NCBI GenBank assembly: GCA_958299035.1
Contig: CATQJL010000001.1
Coordinates: 4,712,399 to 4,776,398 of the forward strand
DNA from: Cylicocyclus nassatus
Taxonomy: Eukaryota; Nematoda; Chromadorea; Rhabditida; Strongylidae
Length of the DNA: 64,000 nt
Direction: 5' to 3'
Shown here: piece after piece, positions 33,481 to 43,702 of the stretch
Numbering within the stretch: position 1 is the first letter of the stretch
How the letters are laid out: the number at the start of each line of letters is the position of its first letter
Made by a program: the position numbers and the translations under genes
The notes under the pieces: model-generated
The model's database searches: none
What the model was told of the DNA's origin: nothing
The model's input: the letters and a program-made list of their open reading frames with translations, nothing else

Positions 33481-33859
33481 AGCTACAAAACCTACAGAGC
33501 TTCTCCCTATGTCTTCATTATGTTCTTAGTGAATGAGAGATTTTCATGTTAAATCCAGAGATTGAGTGAAGGATGTCGAGATCTATTCTTGATATTGTGA
33601 CTCGAGTTTGAGCTCAAACACCTATTGTTGCTTATCGCTAGTTTACTGAAAAATTTTGGGAATTATTGAAAAGACTTTTAGGGGCAGAATTCGAATATCA
33701 GGCACAACCGAGCATCAGCCATGAAGTTTCAACACTGAGATGCCATTCACATCCACTCAGGATGTGCTAAACAATTTCCTCATAGTAAAGCGCGTCACCG
33801 AGTGCATTATCTACAAACTCAAACGAACGATGCACAAGAGTAGACACAATCGCTGTGTG

Positions 33860-34040
33860 ATTGTGATAGTTTGGTTTCATTTTCAACAAACCATTTAACG
33901 CGAATGTGTAATTTTGTGCTGTACACTAACGTAAACTAGAATTAGGCTCATTATGAAAAGGTGAGCTAATTTTCAATCCAATTATTCTGTTCATAAGTAA
34001 GTTGTTATAACATGAAGTTTTACAAAATATCTGCAACTTC
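33860..34040 (+). promoter_or_regulatory. Duplicated module A, upstream of an ATGAA(G/A)TT start
   Basis: This segment aligns by eye (roughly 65%) with 36590-36755: ATAGTTTG(G)TT, then TTTCAACA, then AAAAGGTGAGC(T/C)AATTT(T)C, then AATCCAATTA, and an ATGAA(G/A)TT(T/G)(T/C)ACAAA start. Here the ATG (34012) opens a 76-codon ORF of unknown nature (34012-34242) that starts MKFYKISATSEYSVRT. A role as a promoter is inferred from the duplication only. Confidence 0.35.
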
Positions 34041-34431
34041 AGAGTACTCCGTGCGAACGAGTTCAGTTACTGCGGTGATCACACCGGAGGCTAATTTATG
34101 TACGCTCAGACCATATATTATGAGTCCTTGGGTCACCTCCATCATACGACGAAACTGTCCCAATTTTTGGAAGAAAAATGTTTTGAAAAGGGCTTATGCT
34201 GCGAGTTTTGAACTGAAAAACTGGATTAATTCTAAAAAATAATAGTAAAGTCGCAATGTATGTGCTCATTATTAATATGTTTCGAAGAAACCTTTTTTTT
34301 CGTCCTCAGACGGAGTGCCGCTTTGGTTTCTATGCCATAGCCACTTGCGTAAGAATCGCGTACCCAGGATTCCCGTTCGGGGGGGGGGGGGGGGGGGAGG
34401 GAACGAAAAATTTTTTCTGATTGAAGGTGCT

Positions 34432-35245
34432 TGGCGTCAGCCACGCACTCCGAAAAATTTCTGTATGCTTCCTGGATTTTTCGCGGGCCCATAACCCCAA
34501 ATTTTCACAAAACTCTTTGAAAATTACCAAAATCTGCGACCCATGCTTTTTTAGATGGTCAAGTCTCACAATTTTTTTTAAACTTTTATATCAGTCTTCC
34601 GAAGGAAATCAAGTAACGATTCGATAGAGCAAACCCTTTAAAAGACAGCACAATTTTTTCTCCTTTCTTTAGCTCGCCATAATTTTTTTTGATGAAATTT
34701 TTATCATTCTAGGTTTTGGTAGGTCTACAGCCTACAGGTCAGCAATAAGCGCATCAAATACCAATAATTCTTCGGAATTTGAAGCTTTAAGACGATACTA
34801 TGATTTTACACTACTTTAAAGCGAATGAGGGTTTATGGATTCGCAATATCAACTTTCGAGATTTCGGAGGCCTGAGCGCGTACAAAAACACGAGTTATGT
34901 TGATTTTATCCGCGAAGATTCCAAGAATCAGAAATAAAAAACACCATTAAAAAGGGGAGAAATATCCGCATCGAATAGTACCAGCTGTTCTCCCCTTGAT
35001 GTATTAATAGGTTTTATTTGACCAAGTATGGAAATTGGTAGCGTTAGTTGAGATTTTATTTAAAAAATTAAGCGAGTTACAGAAAGGAGAGAAAAATCGT
35101 CTTGCATCAAGAAGGGTTTGCTCTAAAAATATGCTGCGTGTATCTTCCGCAGAAAAGACACGAAAGTCTAAGAAAATTGTTAAACTTGACCATCACAGAA
35201 AGCACGGGTGGCAGATTTTGGTAATTTCCAAAGAATTCATTATTG
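34432..35245. mobile_element. Inverted-repeat element, about 0.8 kb
   Basis: The left arm (AAAATTACCAAAATCTGCGA, then CCATGCTTTT, then GCAAACCCTTT) is matched in reverse complement by the right arm (GGGTTTGCTCT, then GGCAGATTTTGGTAATTTCC). The spacer is non-coding. A poly-G tract lies at 34380-34397 just outside the left arm. Confidence 0.6.
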
Positions 35246-35653
35246 TGCCAACGAACTTTTAACTATTAAAAAGAGGATAAAATGCTGCACCAAATGCTTT
35301 AATAGAAGATTTTGTACCACAAAATGTGGAGTTCTGTTGAAAAAGCGACATTACTCTCAAAACGACCTAATATATACTCAGACTTAAGGCTTGGTGGTTG
35401 TATTCATTAGCTGCGAAGGTCCATCGTCAATTAGCGGAGCGAAATATAGCTCATTGAAGTTTTAGCGCATGCACGGCTATCAAAAGTGGATGTGCGATGT
35501 GGTGTTTAGTGTATCAAACTCACAGGTAGCCGATGAAGTTCGAATATGTGGTTTGCAACTAATTGCGTTCTTCACAAACTCTACTTTTAACCTGTTTCAT
35601 GTATTTTTTTAGGCAAAAAGTGGCACTTTACCTTTGATTTAAGCTCCGCCAGT

Positions 35654-35660
35654 TATAAAA
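35654..35660 (+). promoter_or_regulatory. TATA box of the small gene at 35681
   Basis: TATAAAA, with the ATG 27 bases downstream of its first base, leaves room for only a very short leader. It supports the choice of start for the 112-aa gene. Confidence 0.5.
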
Positions 35661-35680
35661 CCTGCTAAATCATTCTCACA

Positions 35681-36235
35681 ATGAGCCTAATGGTAAGAAC
35701 CATTAGCACTTTGTAGTACAGGTTGGATATTTCAAGTAGACTCCATTTGGACCGAGGATAATACGTGGATGGGGTAATTTGGCCAGTCTTCAAAATCATG
35801 CAACAAGCTGTCGCTCAAAAGTCGTCGCAATGTTCTCCGAAACTGCATTAGCATATTTGTCAAAGGAGTTCTACCTGGTACATCGTGCGTAAACCGTCCA
35901 GAAATCTTGCGCGAATACGCTGATGCTCTCGGTATCACATCGGACGAAGACTACGAAAGGATGAAACGACTAATCTTTGGAAAGGAGCATTGTGTAAGCC
36001 GTGAGTGTCACTTTTTCCCCTAATAATACTTGAAAAGGTAGAAATTAGAGTTTGAAAAGAACACAAACTCTTGCACTCTCAATCACTGAGAAAGGCGAAA
36101 AAGCCGACGTTGGCTGAATAAGGTGTGACAGAAGCAATCGAAGGACTATCTCAAGAAGTTATGTTTGGGCAGTTGCTTTCCGATTGTGCTCACACAGTTT
36201 CGCTGAAATTTCCTGAATTCATCGTTTCGGCTTAA
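35681..36235 (+). CDS. Uncharacterised 112-aa protein, three exons
   Basis: Exons are 35681-35692 (MSLM), 35787-36000 and 36123-36235 (TAA). Introns of 94 and 122 bp begin GTAAGA and GTGAGT and end CCAG and TAAG, and all phases match. A TATA box lies 27 bases before the ATG and AATAAA is at 36432. The protein starts basic (SLKSRRNVLRNC) and has an acidic middle (LREYADALGITSDEDYERMK) and a hydrophobic C-terminal part (EVMFGQLLSDCAH). There are five Cys, no signal peptide and no transmembrane helix. The middle is probably helical. I recognise no family. Composition, intron structure and both ends of the transcript argue for a real gene; the function is unknown. It lies between two copies of a duplicated upstream module. 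Confidence 0.55.
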
Positions 36236-36431
36236 ATGAGCTGCACCCAGAAGTGGTATGTTCTACGATTTATGATTATGACTAATACGTTTTGTTTTCT
36301 GACATCATATTTTATGATATCGCACCAGCTCCATAAAGCAAATCATTTTGCACAGTATTTCTCTACAGACAAAGTAATACGACAGATTAAGCGTCTTATT
36401 ATAAGTCATGATAATTTGAAGTTCCTTACAT

Positions 36432-36437
36432 AATAAA
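36432..36437 (+). terminator. AATAAA polyadenylation signal
   Basis: About 196 bases after the stop of the 112-aa gene, in the sense orientation. No other AATAAA is nearer. Confidence 0.5.
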
Positions 36438-36589
36438 GCGACAACAACGACTTTTTTTTATTAAAGTTGCTAAATTGGAATCTAATTCAGGTTAAATTGA
36501 TGTGCACTGTCGTTTTTCCTTGCCAAGAAACTGTCTATGATTTGTCTACGAAACAATAATGCACTCAATATGTCACAAACACAGCCAAG

Positions 36590-36760
36590 GACGTAATAGT
36601 TTGTTCATGCTTTCAACAGCCTAATTAAGTAAGCGTGTAGCTTCGTGCAGTTTATAAGTGACGGGATATAAATTGGACACAAAAGGTGAGCCAATTTCAA
36701 TCCAATTACTTGGAACATAGACACATACAGTCATGAAATTGCACAAAGTGTACAGCAATT
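36590..36760 (+). promoter_or_regulatory. Duplicated module B
   Basis: Second copy of the module at 33860-34040, with GATATAAATT as a TATA-like element and an ATG at 36734. Here the ATG opens only a 12-codon frame, so either splicing or decay must be assumed. It may mark the start of a relative of one of the neighbouring small genes. Confidence 0.35.
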
Positions 36761-37453
36761 TTCATTAACTTTGATTTTCGGGTGCAGGATCCTGTGGCAA
36801 TAAGCTATTGGGATGGTTAAAGACTTTTTCCGAATAATGGAATTCAGACCGTTAGGAAGTAGCCCCCCCCCCTCCTTAAGAAATCGCAAAATTCTTGAGG
36901 GCGATCTATAGGGCTTATGAAAATGTGCAAGCATTCAAAATTGCGGTGTCACAAACCCGCAAAGTTCGGGAAGCATTCCAAGATTTCTCCGAGTTTTTGT
37001 CCCAGCTCCCAGGCGAAATTTCTGGGACCGCCACTGTTTGCAGCGTAAAAAAATGATTAAAATCACTATGATAGGAGGAGATAGTCTGATCATGAGGGTG
37101 AAAAAGGTCAAACGTTTCGCTTGAACATATAAGTAGTGGTTGAAGACGTACAAGTTCTGAGCATTCGCGTGACCTATCTTATGGTGAAACAGATTACGAA
37201 CTTTGTCTGAGTATTCAAATTACAGAAATGCAATAATCGAAGCACCGAAAACCAAATTACTAGCAGAGGCGTTAACTGTTGAAACTTGCAACAAAAGTGA
37301 ATCTGTAACAAAAGAATTGGTGTGTGTTTAACGTTCGCTCTCGGGTTTCTTCGCTTCAACAGTTGCGTTGCGTAGTCGAAAGTCTTTCGAACATTTAACA
37401 ACGGCTAGTGCTGTGCTAAAGTTCCAAAGTGTTGAAATTTGATACTGCAAGAG

Positions 37454-37775
37454 CTGTGTCCGACGAGAAAAAGCGCAGCACAGTACTAGTCGTATTCTGA
37501 ACAACTTTGTTTCATTTCTTCGGTGAGCTACTTTGAGAATAACAGGTTGAGATTAAAACCTCAAACAGCTCTCAACCTTGGATTTATCACTAATTTGCAT
37601 GTTCACCAATTTCATTATTTTGCTGACATGTAGCATATTTCAAAGATCAAGTTTCAAAGAAAACGTTGCAACAACCTTGAGTGAAACTCTTGCAGATTAT
37701 CCTAGCATCGGTCGTTTCACAGTCTTTTCCAAGGTTTTTCTCGAGCATGTCGAAGATCCAATCTCATTTCAGTGA
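37454..37775 (+). pseudogene. Possible fragment of a second small gene
   Basis: A frame at about 37454-37522 (SCVRREKAQHSTSRILNNF) ends at a GTGAGC donor, and 37646-37775 opens in matching phase (SSFKENVATTLSETLADYPS) to TGA. The intron would be 123 bp, close to the 122-bp second intron of the 112-aa gene. No start exon was found and similarity to that gene is very weak. It could be a fragment, an undetected gene, or chance. Confidence 0.2.
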
Positions 37776-38076
37776 GGACCTCTTGATTAAAAAAAGAAGA
37801 ACACTGTTCGCTGTGTTTTCGACATAATAGAGTAAAAAGCTACATTCCTTATTCGTTGTCGAAAGTTTGACTTGTTTCTCAACAAGGTACCGTAAGCAGG
37901 GCTCCGCACAGGCAGGCTAGAACTAGAGAGATTTCAGAACAATTCCCCTTTGGTTTCAAAAATTCTACCAAGCCCCTTTAACGTTTTTGACCCCCCCCCC
38001 CTTCTCACATAACAAGAAAGAATGTAAAAAAGAGAAAGGAAAATAGAATGGCAAGCATAATCAACACCTAATTTTC

Positions 38077-38314
38077 AGGGCTCGGCACAGATGGCTTATA
38101 GGCAAGCTGGATATCGTTTTTGGGACAAAAAGCAAAGGGGGTTTCGTTTTTGTGGCCGAATACACAAAATTTGCGACGTTCCTTTTAGTCGACGTTTCGT
38201 TCTTTGGGAATTTTTTAGGGATTATGGTCTAGAAAGGAGACTTCGTAAAAATTCGCAGAAGTCAAGGGGGACTTCGTTTTTGCATTTTCAACTAGCCACC
38301 TCGGGCCGAGCCCT
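38077..38314. mobile_element. Palindromic element, AGGGCTCGGC termini
   Basis: AGGGCTCGGCAC at the left and, reversed, AGGGCTCGGCCC at the right. Inside, GGAGACTTCGTAAAA and GGGGACTTCGTTTTT blocks recur. Similar sequence is inserted in the Penelope remnant at about 26900-26985, and an AGGGCTCCGCAC end lies at 37899. The 84-codon frame inside (38091-38345) is not a gene. Confidence 0.6.
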
Positions 38315-39538
38315 GCTAATTTTGCTTAGCTCAGGGGAGCGTTGAGGCAGACTGCGCCGCCAATGGAAATTTTTTGAAGGTTATAAGTCTGAGGAAAATA
38401 TTAAAAACGTTTTTTGCTCGTACGAAAACTTTTGCAACGAAGGTGCTACATATGTACAATTACGAAAAATTTGTGAAGATCGGCTCCAGCACAGCTGAAT
38501 CCAAGGTCAAGCGTGTTGATGCAATCCGGGGCCCCTCTTTTACGACCCTTCTCCCTTGAAGTTTTCCATCCGTGCTACCCTCCCTCCCAACACTATTTTC
38601 CGCCCCCTTCACTTCGACGCTTTTGCGGTGACATGAACGAATGCCAGATCACCTGAAAGAATGCCGTTTGACCTTACCTAAAAATCATGCGTCAAAGGAA
38701 GGAATTGTACATACAAATTGGAAGATGATGCAAATAGTACTACTCAAAAACCTCCCAAAATAATTCATTGTTGTTTGGGTAAGTGGGAAGATTTCAAAGA
38801 GATCGTGCTGTATTGTGGTCTTGAAAAGATAGATGAAATGAACATCAAACGACAAAGGAGGACATCAATATTAGTCTGGTAGTGACGCTTGAACTGCAAT
38901 TTTCCTAAATCTATAATTATAAGCAGGAAAGGAGATAAGATAACAAGTAGGAGAAATTCGAATACATAGCTCGCTTCAGTCCATATATTAGGTTTTCAAC
39001 TAAGTTTTGCAAGTACCTTCAAAATTTGTAAGTCGTGGCGTAGGCTACAAGTGCAGTCACAGTTCTGCAGAATTCTGGCGCCGCAGTGAGGGTTACGGTA
39101 GGTTTATGATGTAAGCGGAAAATTTTTGGATTATTACAAATTTGGCTGAAACTTTGCGTGGATGGGTCATCTGACACGCTCATCGCAAAAACGATATTGT
39201 TTTTGCACGGTGGGGGCATTTTTGTATGGTTGTAGTAGGTTTACGGTATGGGGTCTCACGCCAAACAAGAAAAGAGGCCTTAGTTTGATGAATGAATATG
39301 ATATTCGTATTAGGCAGAGCTTATAACCCCACTATGCAAAGTTTTGGCGAACTCTGAGATTTCGACTCCTTAGTGATTGACGCTTATCCTCATGCAGCTT
39401 TGGGTACAGCGGCTCGTTCAACTTTGTGAGGGCGCCAATCCTTGAATTGTCTTCGAATTCCATCTATTCTTTACTGCGCTAGATGAGTCAACTCTAGCAA
39501 CAATTTGTATACAAACTCGGATTGTTGTGCATGATTCT
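38315..39538. other. Intergenic with diverged GTTACGGTAGG-type repeats
   Basis: Units with GGTTACGGTAGGTTTA and GGTTTACGGTATGGGGTC near 39100 and 39235 resemble blocks inside the Helitron (about 4915, 5160) and at 48740. The family is dispersed and about 100 bp per unit. No gene is supported; the minus-strand frame at 39219-39019 is repeat-derived. Confidence 0.45.
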
Positions 39539-39652
39539 AAGGATGCGTTCATACTGATCAGAAAGTTCGGGAACAGTTCCAGCACAGCGCTTAGTTCGAG
39601 CGCTGTGCTGGAACTGTTCTCGAACTTCGGGATCAGTATGAACGCAGCCTAA
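39539..39652. mobile_element. Palindromic MITE, (A)GGCTGCGTTCATACTGATC family
   Basis: Nearly perfect palindrome of about 110 bp: GGATGCGTTCATACTGATCA at the left, mirrored GATCAGTATGAACGCAGCCT at the right, with a central CGAGCGCTGTGCTGGAAC arm. Copies at 58931-59040 and 59818-59927. Confidence 0.85.
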
Positions 39653-40811
39653 GAACGTCTTCATTCTTACTTAAAACTCTACGAATCCTCGAATTCCACC
39701 AGTTTCCGAAAAACTCTCGGGTTTCTTTCATTTTGTCATCAGAAAGCGAGCGATTTGTGTCAGTTGATAGCCACACGGCATTCTATACAACTAAATTTGA
39801 GCGCGCCGATATTGAAAAGCGAAAAGTTACTGACCCACGTTGCATAACTTAGTTAACAACCTAATAATTCATTATTTTACGACCAGTGGGTCACCTCTGC
39901 TTCGCAGAGGCTCGCACTGACTTTGCCATCTATAAGCCTTTTCGCTTCTTGCGTAATGGCGTTTTGAGATTCGCCGTGCGATGCTGACCAACATGAATGA
40001 ATCATAAACAGCTTCATTCTCAAAGGCAGCGTCCAGGCAAATCTAGACGTATAAAGATCTCACTTAGAGGGTATTCTTGGAGCCCTAACTAAAACACTGC
40101 CAAGCTGGCGCGACACATCAGTTTTGCGCAAGAGCGGTTAATCGGTAAGTTTGAAAGGAAAAAGATTCAAAGAAAAACTAAACAAAATTAAAAAAAGATT
40201 ATATGAAGAATCATTCACTGAAGTAATTACTTGATAATAGCCACAAAGACAATGATCACCTTGAGTTACATCCTCAGCAAAATTCTTACAAATTCTCAGG
40301 CGAATCCTTGACAAAATCATCATCTACGCAGTTCATCCTCTTTGGCGCTAATTTTGTGTAATAGACTTTCTGCTCAATTTTTAGGCTGTAGTTCCGGTTT
40401 TCGGTTTTACTTGTTAAGCAATTCAACGATTTTGCAAAATGTCCTGTTATTGACCCATTTTAGAAGGCCAAAAGTTTGGTGCGCAGTTTGCAAAGGTCCC
40501 AATTATCAAATCGGGTTGTGCTAATGCACACTTTGCTTGCATGCTGTTAGGGTTCCATGACCAAAATTCTAGCTCAAAAGCTTGGCTGCAACTCGCCCTA
40601 CCAATTTCATGACAGACAGATGCTCAGACAGGAAATTCTTTTGCGATTTACGAGTGTTTGGCACCTCATCCATGTTAACGGGTACTAAAATGATGATAGT
40701 GTTAACTGGCTGTACTAAAATGATGATAGTCTTGGGTTTGATCCCCGTATACGGCATCGTTTTCTGCAGAGAGAAAATGCTATTCATCGAGCGTAAATAC
40801 GTTTGCGACTG
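39653..40811. other. Unassigned stretch
   Basis: A minus-strand frame (40323-40138) could be split by a 52-bp intron (GTAATT to TTTGTTTAG) into MMILSRIRLRICKNFAEDVT plus more, but no homology or flanking exons support it. A short perfect hairpin CCTCTGCTTCGCAGAGG lies near 39894-39910. Confidence 0.35.
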
Positions 40812-41290
40812 ACAAGGGAAGGATACTTGGTCGAAGTTTCCTATATGAGATGTATATTTTCTTATAGAGCATGGAACGCTGATTTCAAATCTGCTTTCCA
40901 TGCCTTCAAAGCGCTTTTTGGATGGGAGTTCTTAACGTTTTTTGCGGGAAAAATTCAAGGTTTTGGGTTAAGGTAAAGAACGAGCGTTGAGGTCTTTCCG
41001 GTGCTTGAATGGAGTAACGACTAACTCAAGTTGTTAGACTGAAAGTGTTGTCTGCACGAAGCACCCCGGCAGTAAACATGAGCTCACAGCCCAAGCTCAC
41101 ATACTACATTCCCGAATACTTTTATTATAGTTGCGTCTGGAAATTTTTGCGTCATAAAATCTCCATATTTCCCCTCTCAGAAGCGCTTTGCAGAAACCGG
41201 AAGCAGATTTGGAATCAGCGTTCCATGCTCTATAAGACAGTGTACATGTTCTATGAGAATGCCACTTCGACCAAGTATCCTTTTCCTTGT
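40812..41290. mobile_element. Foldback element 3 (ACAAGG-terminated family)
   Basis: The left arm ACAAGGGAAGGATACTTGGT, then TAGAGCATGGAACGCTGATT, is the reverse complement of the right arm, which ends TCCTTTTCCTTGT. The arms are about 110 bp and the centre is non-coding. Frames at 41045-41317 and 41476-41177 span the right arm and are not genes. Confidence 0.75.
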
Positions 41291-41980
41291 GAGAAACTTA
41301 TCCCGCACAGATTCTAACGCGAACAAATCTGTTTTGCCTTCCAGAACGATGTCAAGAACCTTCTGTGCACAGTATTTTGAAAAATCGTAACGAAAGTCAG
41401 ACAAAAGCTGAGAGGCTGCTGGAGACAGTTTGTGTAGTAGAGTGTCTCCACAATTTAGGATAAAAGTTGCAATCACTCAGGAGCAGTGAGCTCGAAAAAA
41501 TTTAAATGCGACTCTAGCAAATGAATGCGATCTTAAAAACAAAGCTGGAATTTCTACGGAGGCGCAACGAAACAGCCCGAATTTCCCAGAATAGAAAGTA
41601 GAAGGATGCCTTCGTGATATAGTAAAATTGCAGCGAACGAGCTTCCATAGTTCCGAGTTTTTGATGCGACCCAGATACGATCCCTTTTTTCAATTTTTGT
41701 TGCCATTCATAAAATTATAAGAAAATCCACAGATTACGAAGCAATACCAGCTCTAGCATAAATGTAGCACAGCTTTCCCAAAGTACAGCTAATTTGTATG
41801 GGCCGGTGAAAAACAGTGCAAAAAGATCTACAAATTATTGATGGTCATTGTTGGTAGCGACAAGCGCTTTTGTGTAGTGTGTGAGACTCCAGTGAGGCTG
41901 AAGTGTGAAAGACGTGAATTATGGTGAAGCATCTTACATCTCAGGTAATTTTTGAGGAGGAAAAGTTTTGATTTACAGTA
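41291..41980. other. Intergenic stretch
   Basis: No gene or repeat recognised between foldback 3 and the 3' end of the minus-strand gene at 41981. Confidence 0.4.
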
Positions 41981-42733
41981 TCATGGAAGATAAAAGAGGA
42001 ACTCTGTGGAAGAGAGATTTGTCACCCGCCACCCATACTGCTGCCGGTTAAGTGTGAATCTAATCAGATAGAAGGGCAGACTCTCATCGTGTTGTCCTAC
42101 CGTATTTGCTATAGTTTTTGCTCATGACAAAAACGTATCCAATCTCACTTACGTTCGTAAATGAAGGTCGCGGAGTACCGATACTGCTCACTCTGCGAAA
42201 CTTACAAGTTCGGTTTTGGTAGAGGTTAAAATCACTGGGTATTGAAGGTTATTTCGGATTAGTTTTGATAAATAATTTATTCAAGCTAAGATTTGAAAAG
42301 AATCAATATTGATAACTGGAAAAAATATTTTGAGATTTCCTAGGAGAACTAAGGTTAGCACATTGTTCTTTTAAGGAAGGAAGATTACCCTCTGACTCCG
42401 CACTACTTGAACTCTTTGACATATTGCAGATTACAAGAAAATCTAAGATCTAAACGTTTTTACGAACATTCACCGGTCTTCCGTCGAAATACATCTTGCA
42501 ACACGATTGGACACAGCGATATCGTACTACGACTACATTAATCAAACCTAGCGTAGAGCATTGAAAAGGTTTTTGTAAACTCAAAGAAATTCGAAAAGAT
42601 GAATTTGCAGATTACACAAGTTTTTCGCACATCGGTTGCAGTCATATTATGGTGCGATGCATACTTAAGTGTATTTCTGAAATTAACGCTAGCAAATATC
42701 GCAAGGAGAAGTAGAAATGAGAATAGGGGCCAT
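41981..42733 (-). CDS. Probable secreted protein, four exons, with an apparent frameshift
   Basis: Minus-strand exons 42733-42618, 42532-42474, 42192-42153 and 42096-41981 join in phase with GT-AG introns; the third donor is a consensus GTAAGT and its acceptor context is TTTCGCAG. Exon 1 would encode a signal peptide (LFSFLLLLAIFASV), but the ATG at 42733 is one base out of frame with it because of a run of four C (42729-42726). Either an assembly error or a disabling mutation must be assumed, or the start lies in an unseen exon. Later parts read VVRYRCVQSCCKMYFDGRP, QYRYSATFIYERQHDE and YLIRFTLNRQQYGWRVTNL. No family is recognised. A mariner is inserted about 100 bp upstream. The first donor (GTGTAA) is weak and uncertain. 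Confidence 0.4.
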
Positions 42734-42831
42734 GAGTAAGAACTGCTTTTCCCAGAATTTCGAGATTGTCACAAAAATGAGATCGAGTTTTATGAGCCTG
42801 TTTTCTTGCTATTCGTTATCTCTACGATATA

Positions 42832-43702
42832 TTAGGTTGTCCCGAAGGTTTCTTCTTTCATCGATCACTGAAACTCACAGAACATCAATCCATGGACAAG
42901 CTAGATACCATTTGATTCAGATTTCTATTCTCTTTCATACAGCTACATTTTCTCTCTGATCTATCCTGTCTTTGTTATGTTATCGCCATGTATTTTTGAG
43001 CAGCTTAGCAGTAACGCTAAATTTTTCCTGAATTTTAAAAAATTTTCTTCTGCTGTTTTTGAAGAGCGTTAATAACTATTATGTAGAGCAAATCTTGGCT
43101 ACACTATGTTTATTTTAGATTACATGAGCCACGTTTATCAAGTCTGTTATGATTGTTTATTTGAGAAAAACCGTGGCCTTTTGATTACGTCTACCACGTA
43201 AAGTTACCTAAAATTCCAGAAAGCTGAATTTTTGAAGCAAATTAAACTTGGTTATATTGCATAATTATTGTTTATTAGCAATCAAGTTTTTTTCGCAGAA
43301 ATTTCAATTCATGTTTTTGCTGCAGTTGCGTGTTTCTTGACTTTGCCAAAAATCGAGACCTCCGAAGAAGTAATTTTTTGAAGCTAAGAACAGCAGGTTA
43401 GGAGAATCTAAAAATACTACCTTGTAGTCCGAGAATTGTTTTGTTTGCGCCATACTTAACCATCTTCGGAACATTGAAATGAAATTTTCAAAAAATTGGC
43501 TTAATTTTGAGCACATAAAAATGACGGGTGAAGAATCGTAACAATTATCAAAAGAAGCACCCAAGATTGTTGCACGAAAATGTAACCATAAGAAAGAGAA
43601 GGAAGAGCTGCATCGAATGCATACTTAAACTCATTCAGGTCTTCATTGCGCATAGTTTTATAGCGGTTTGAAAAAACCGACAAAACTTTCGGGACAACCT
43701 AG
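42832..43702. mobile_element. Mariner-like element, 871 bp, non-autonomous
   Basis: The ends TTAGGTTGTCCCGAA(G/A)GTTT are inverted repeats flanked by TA (42830-42831 and 43703-43704). The ITRs are about 25 bp. Frames inside (43564-43304 and 43683-43501, minus) show no transposase motif. Confidence 0.85.
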
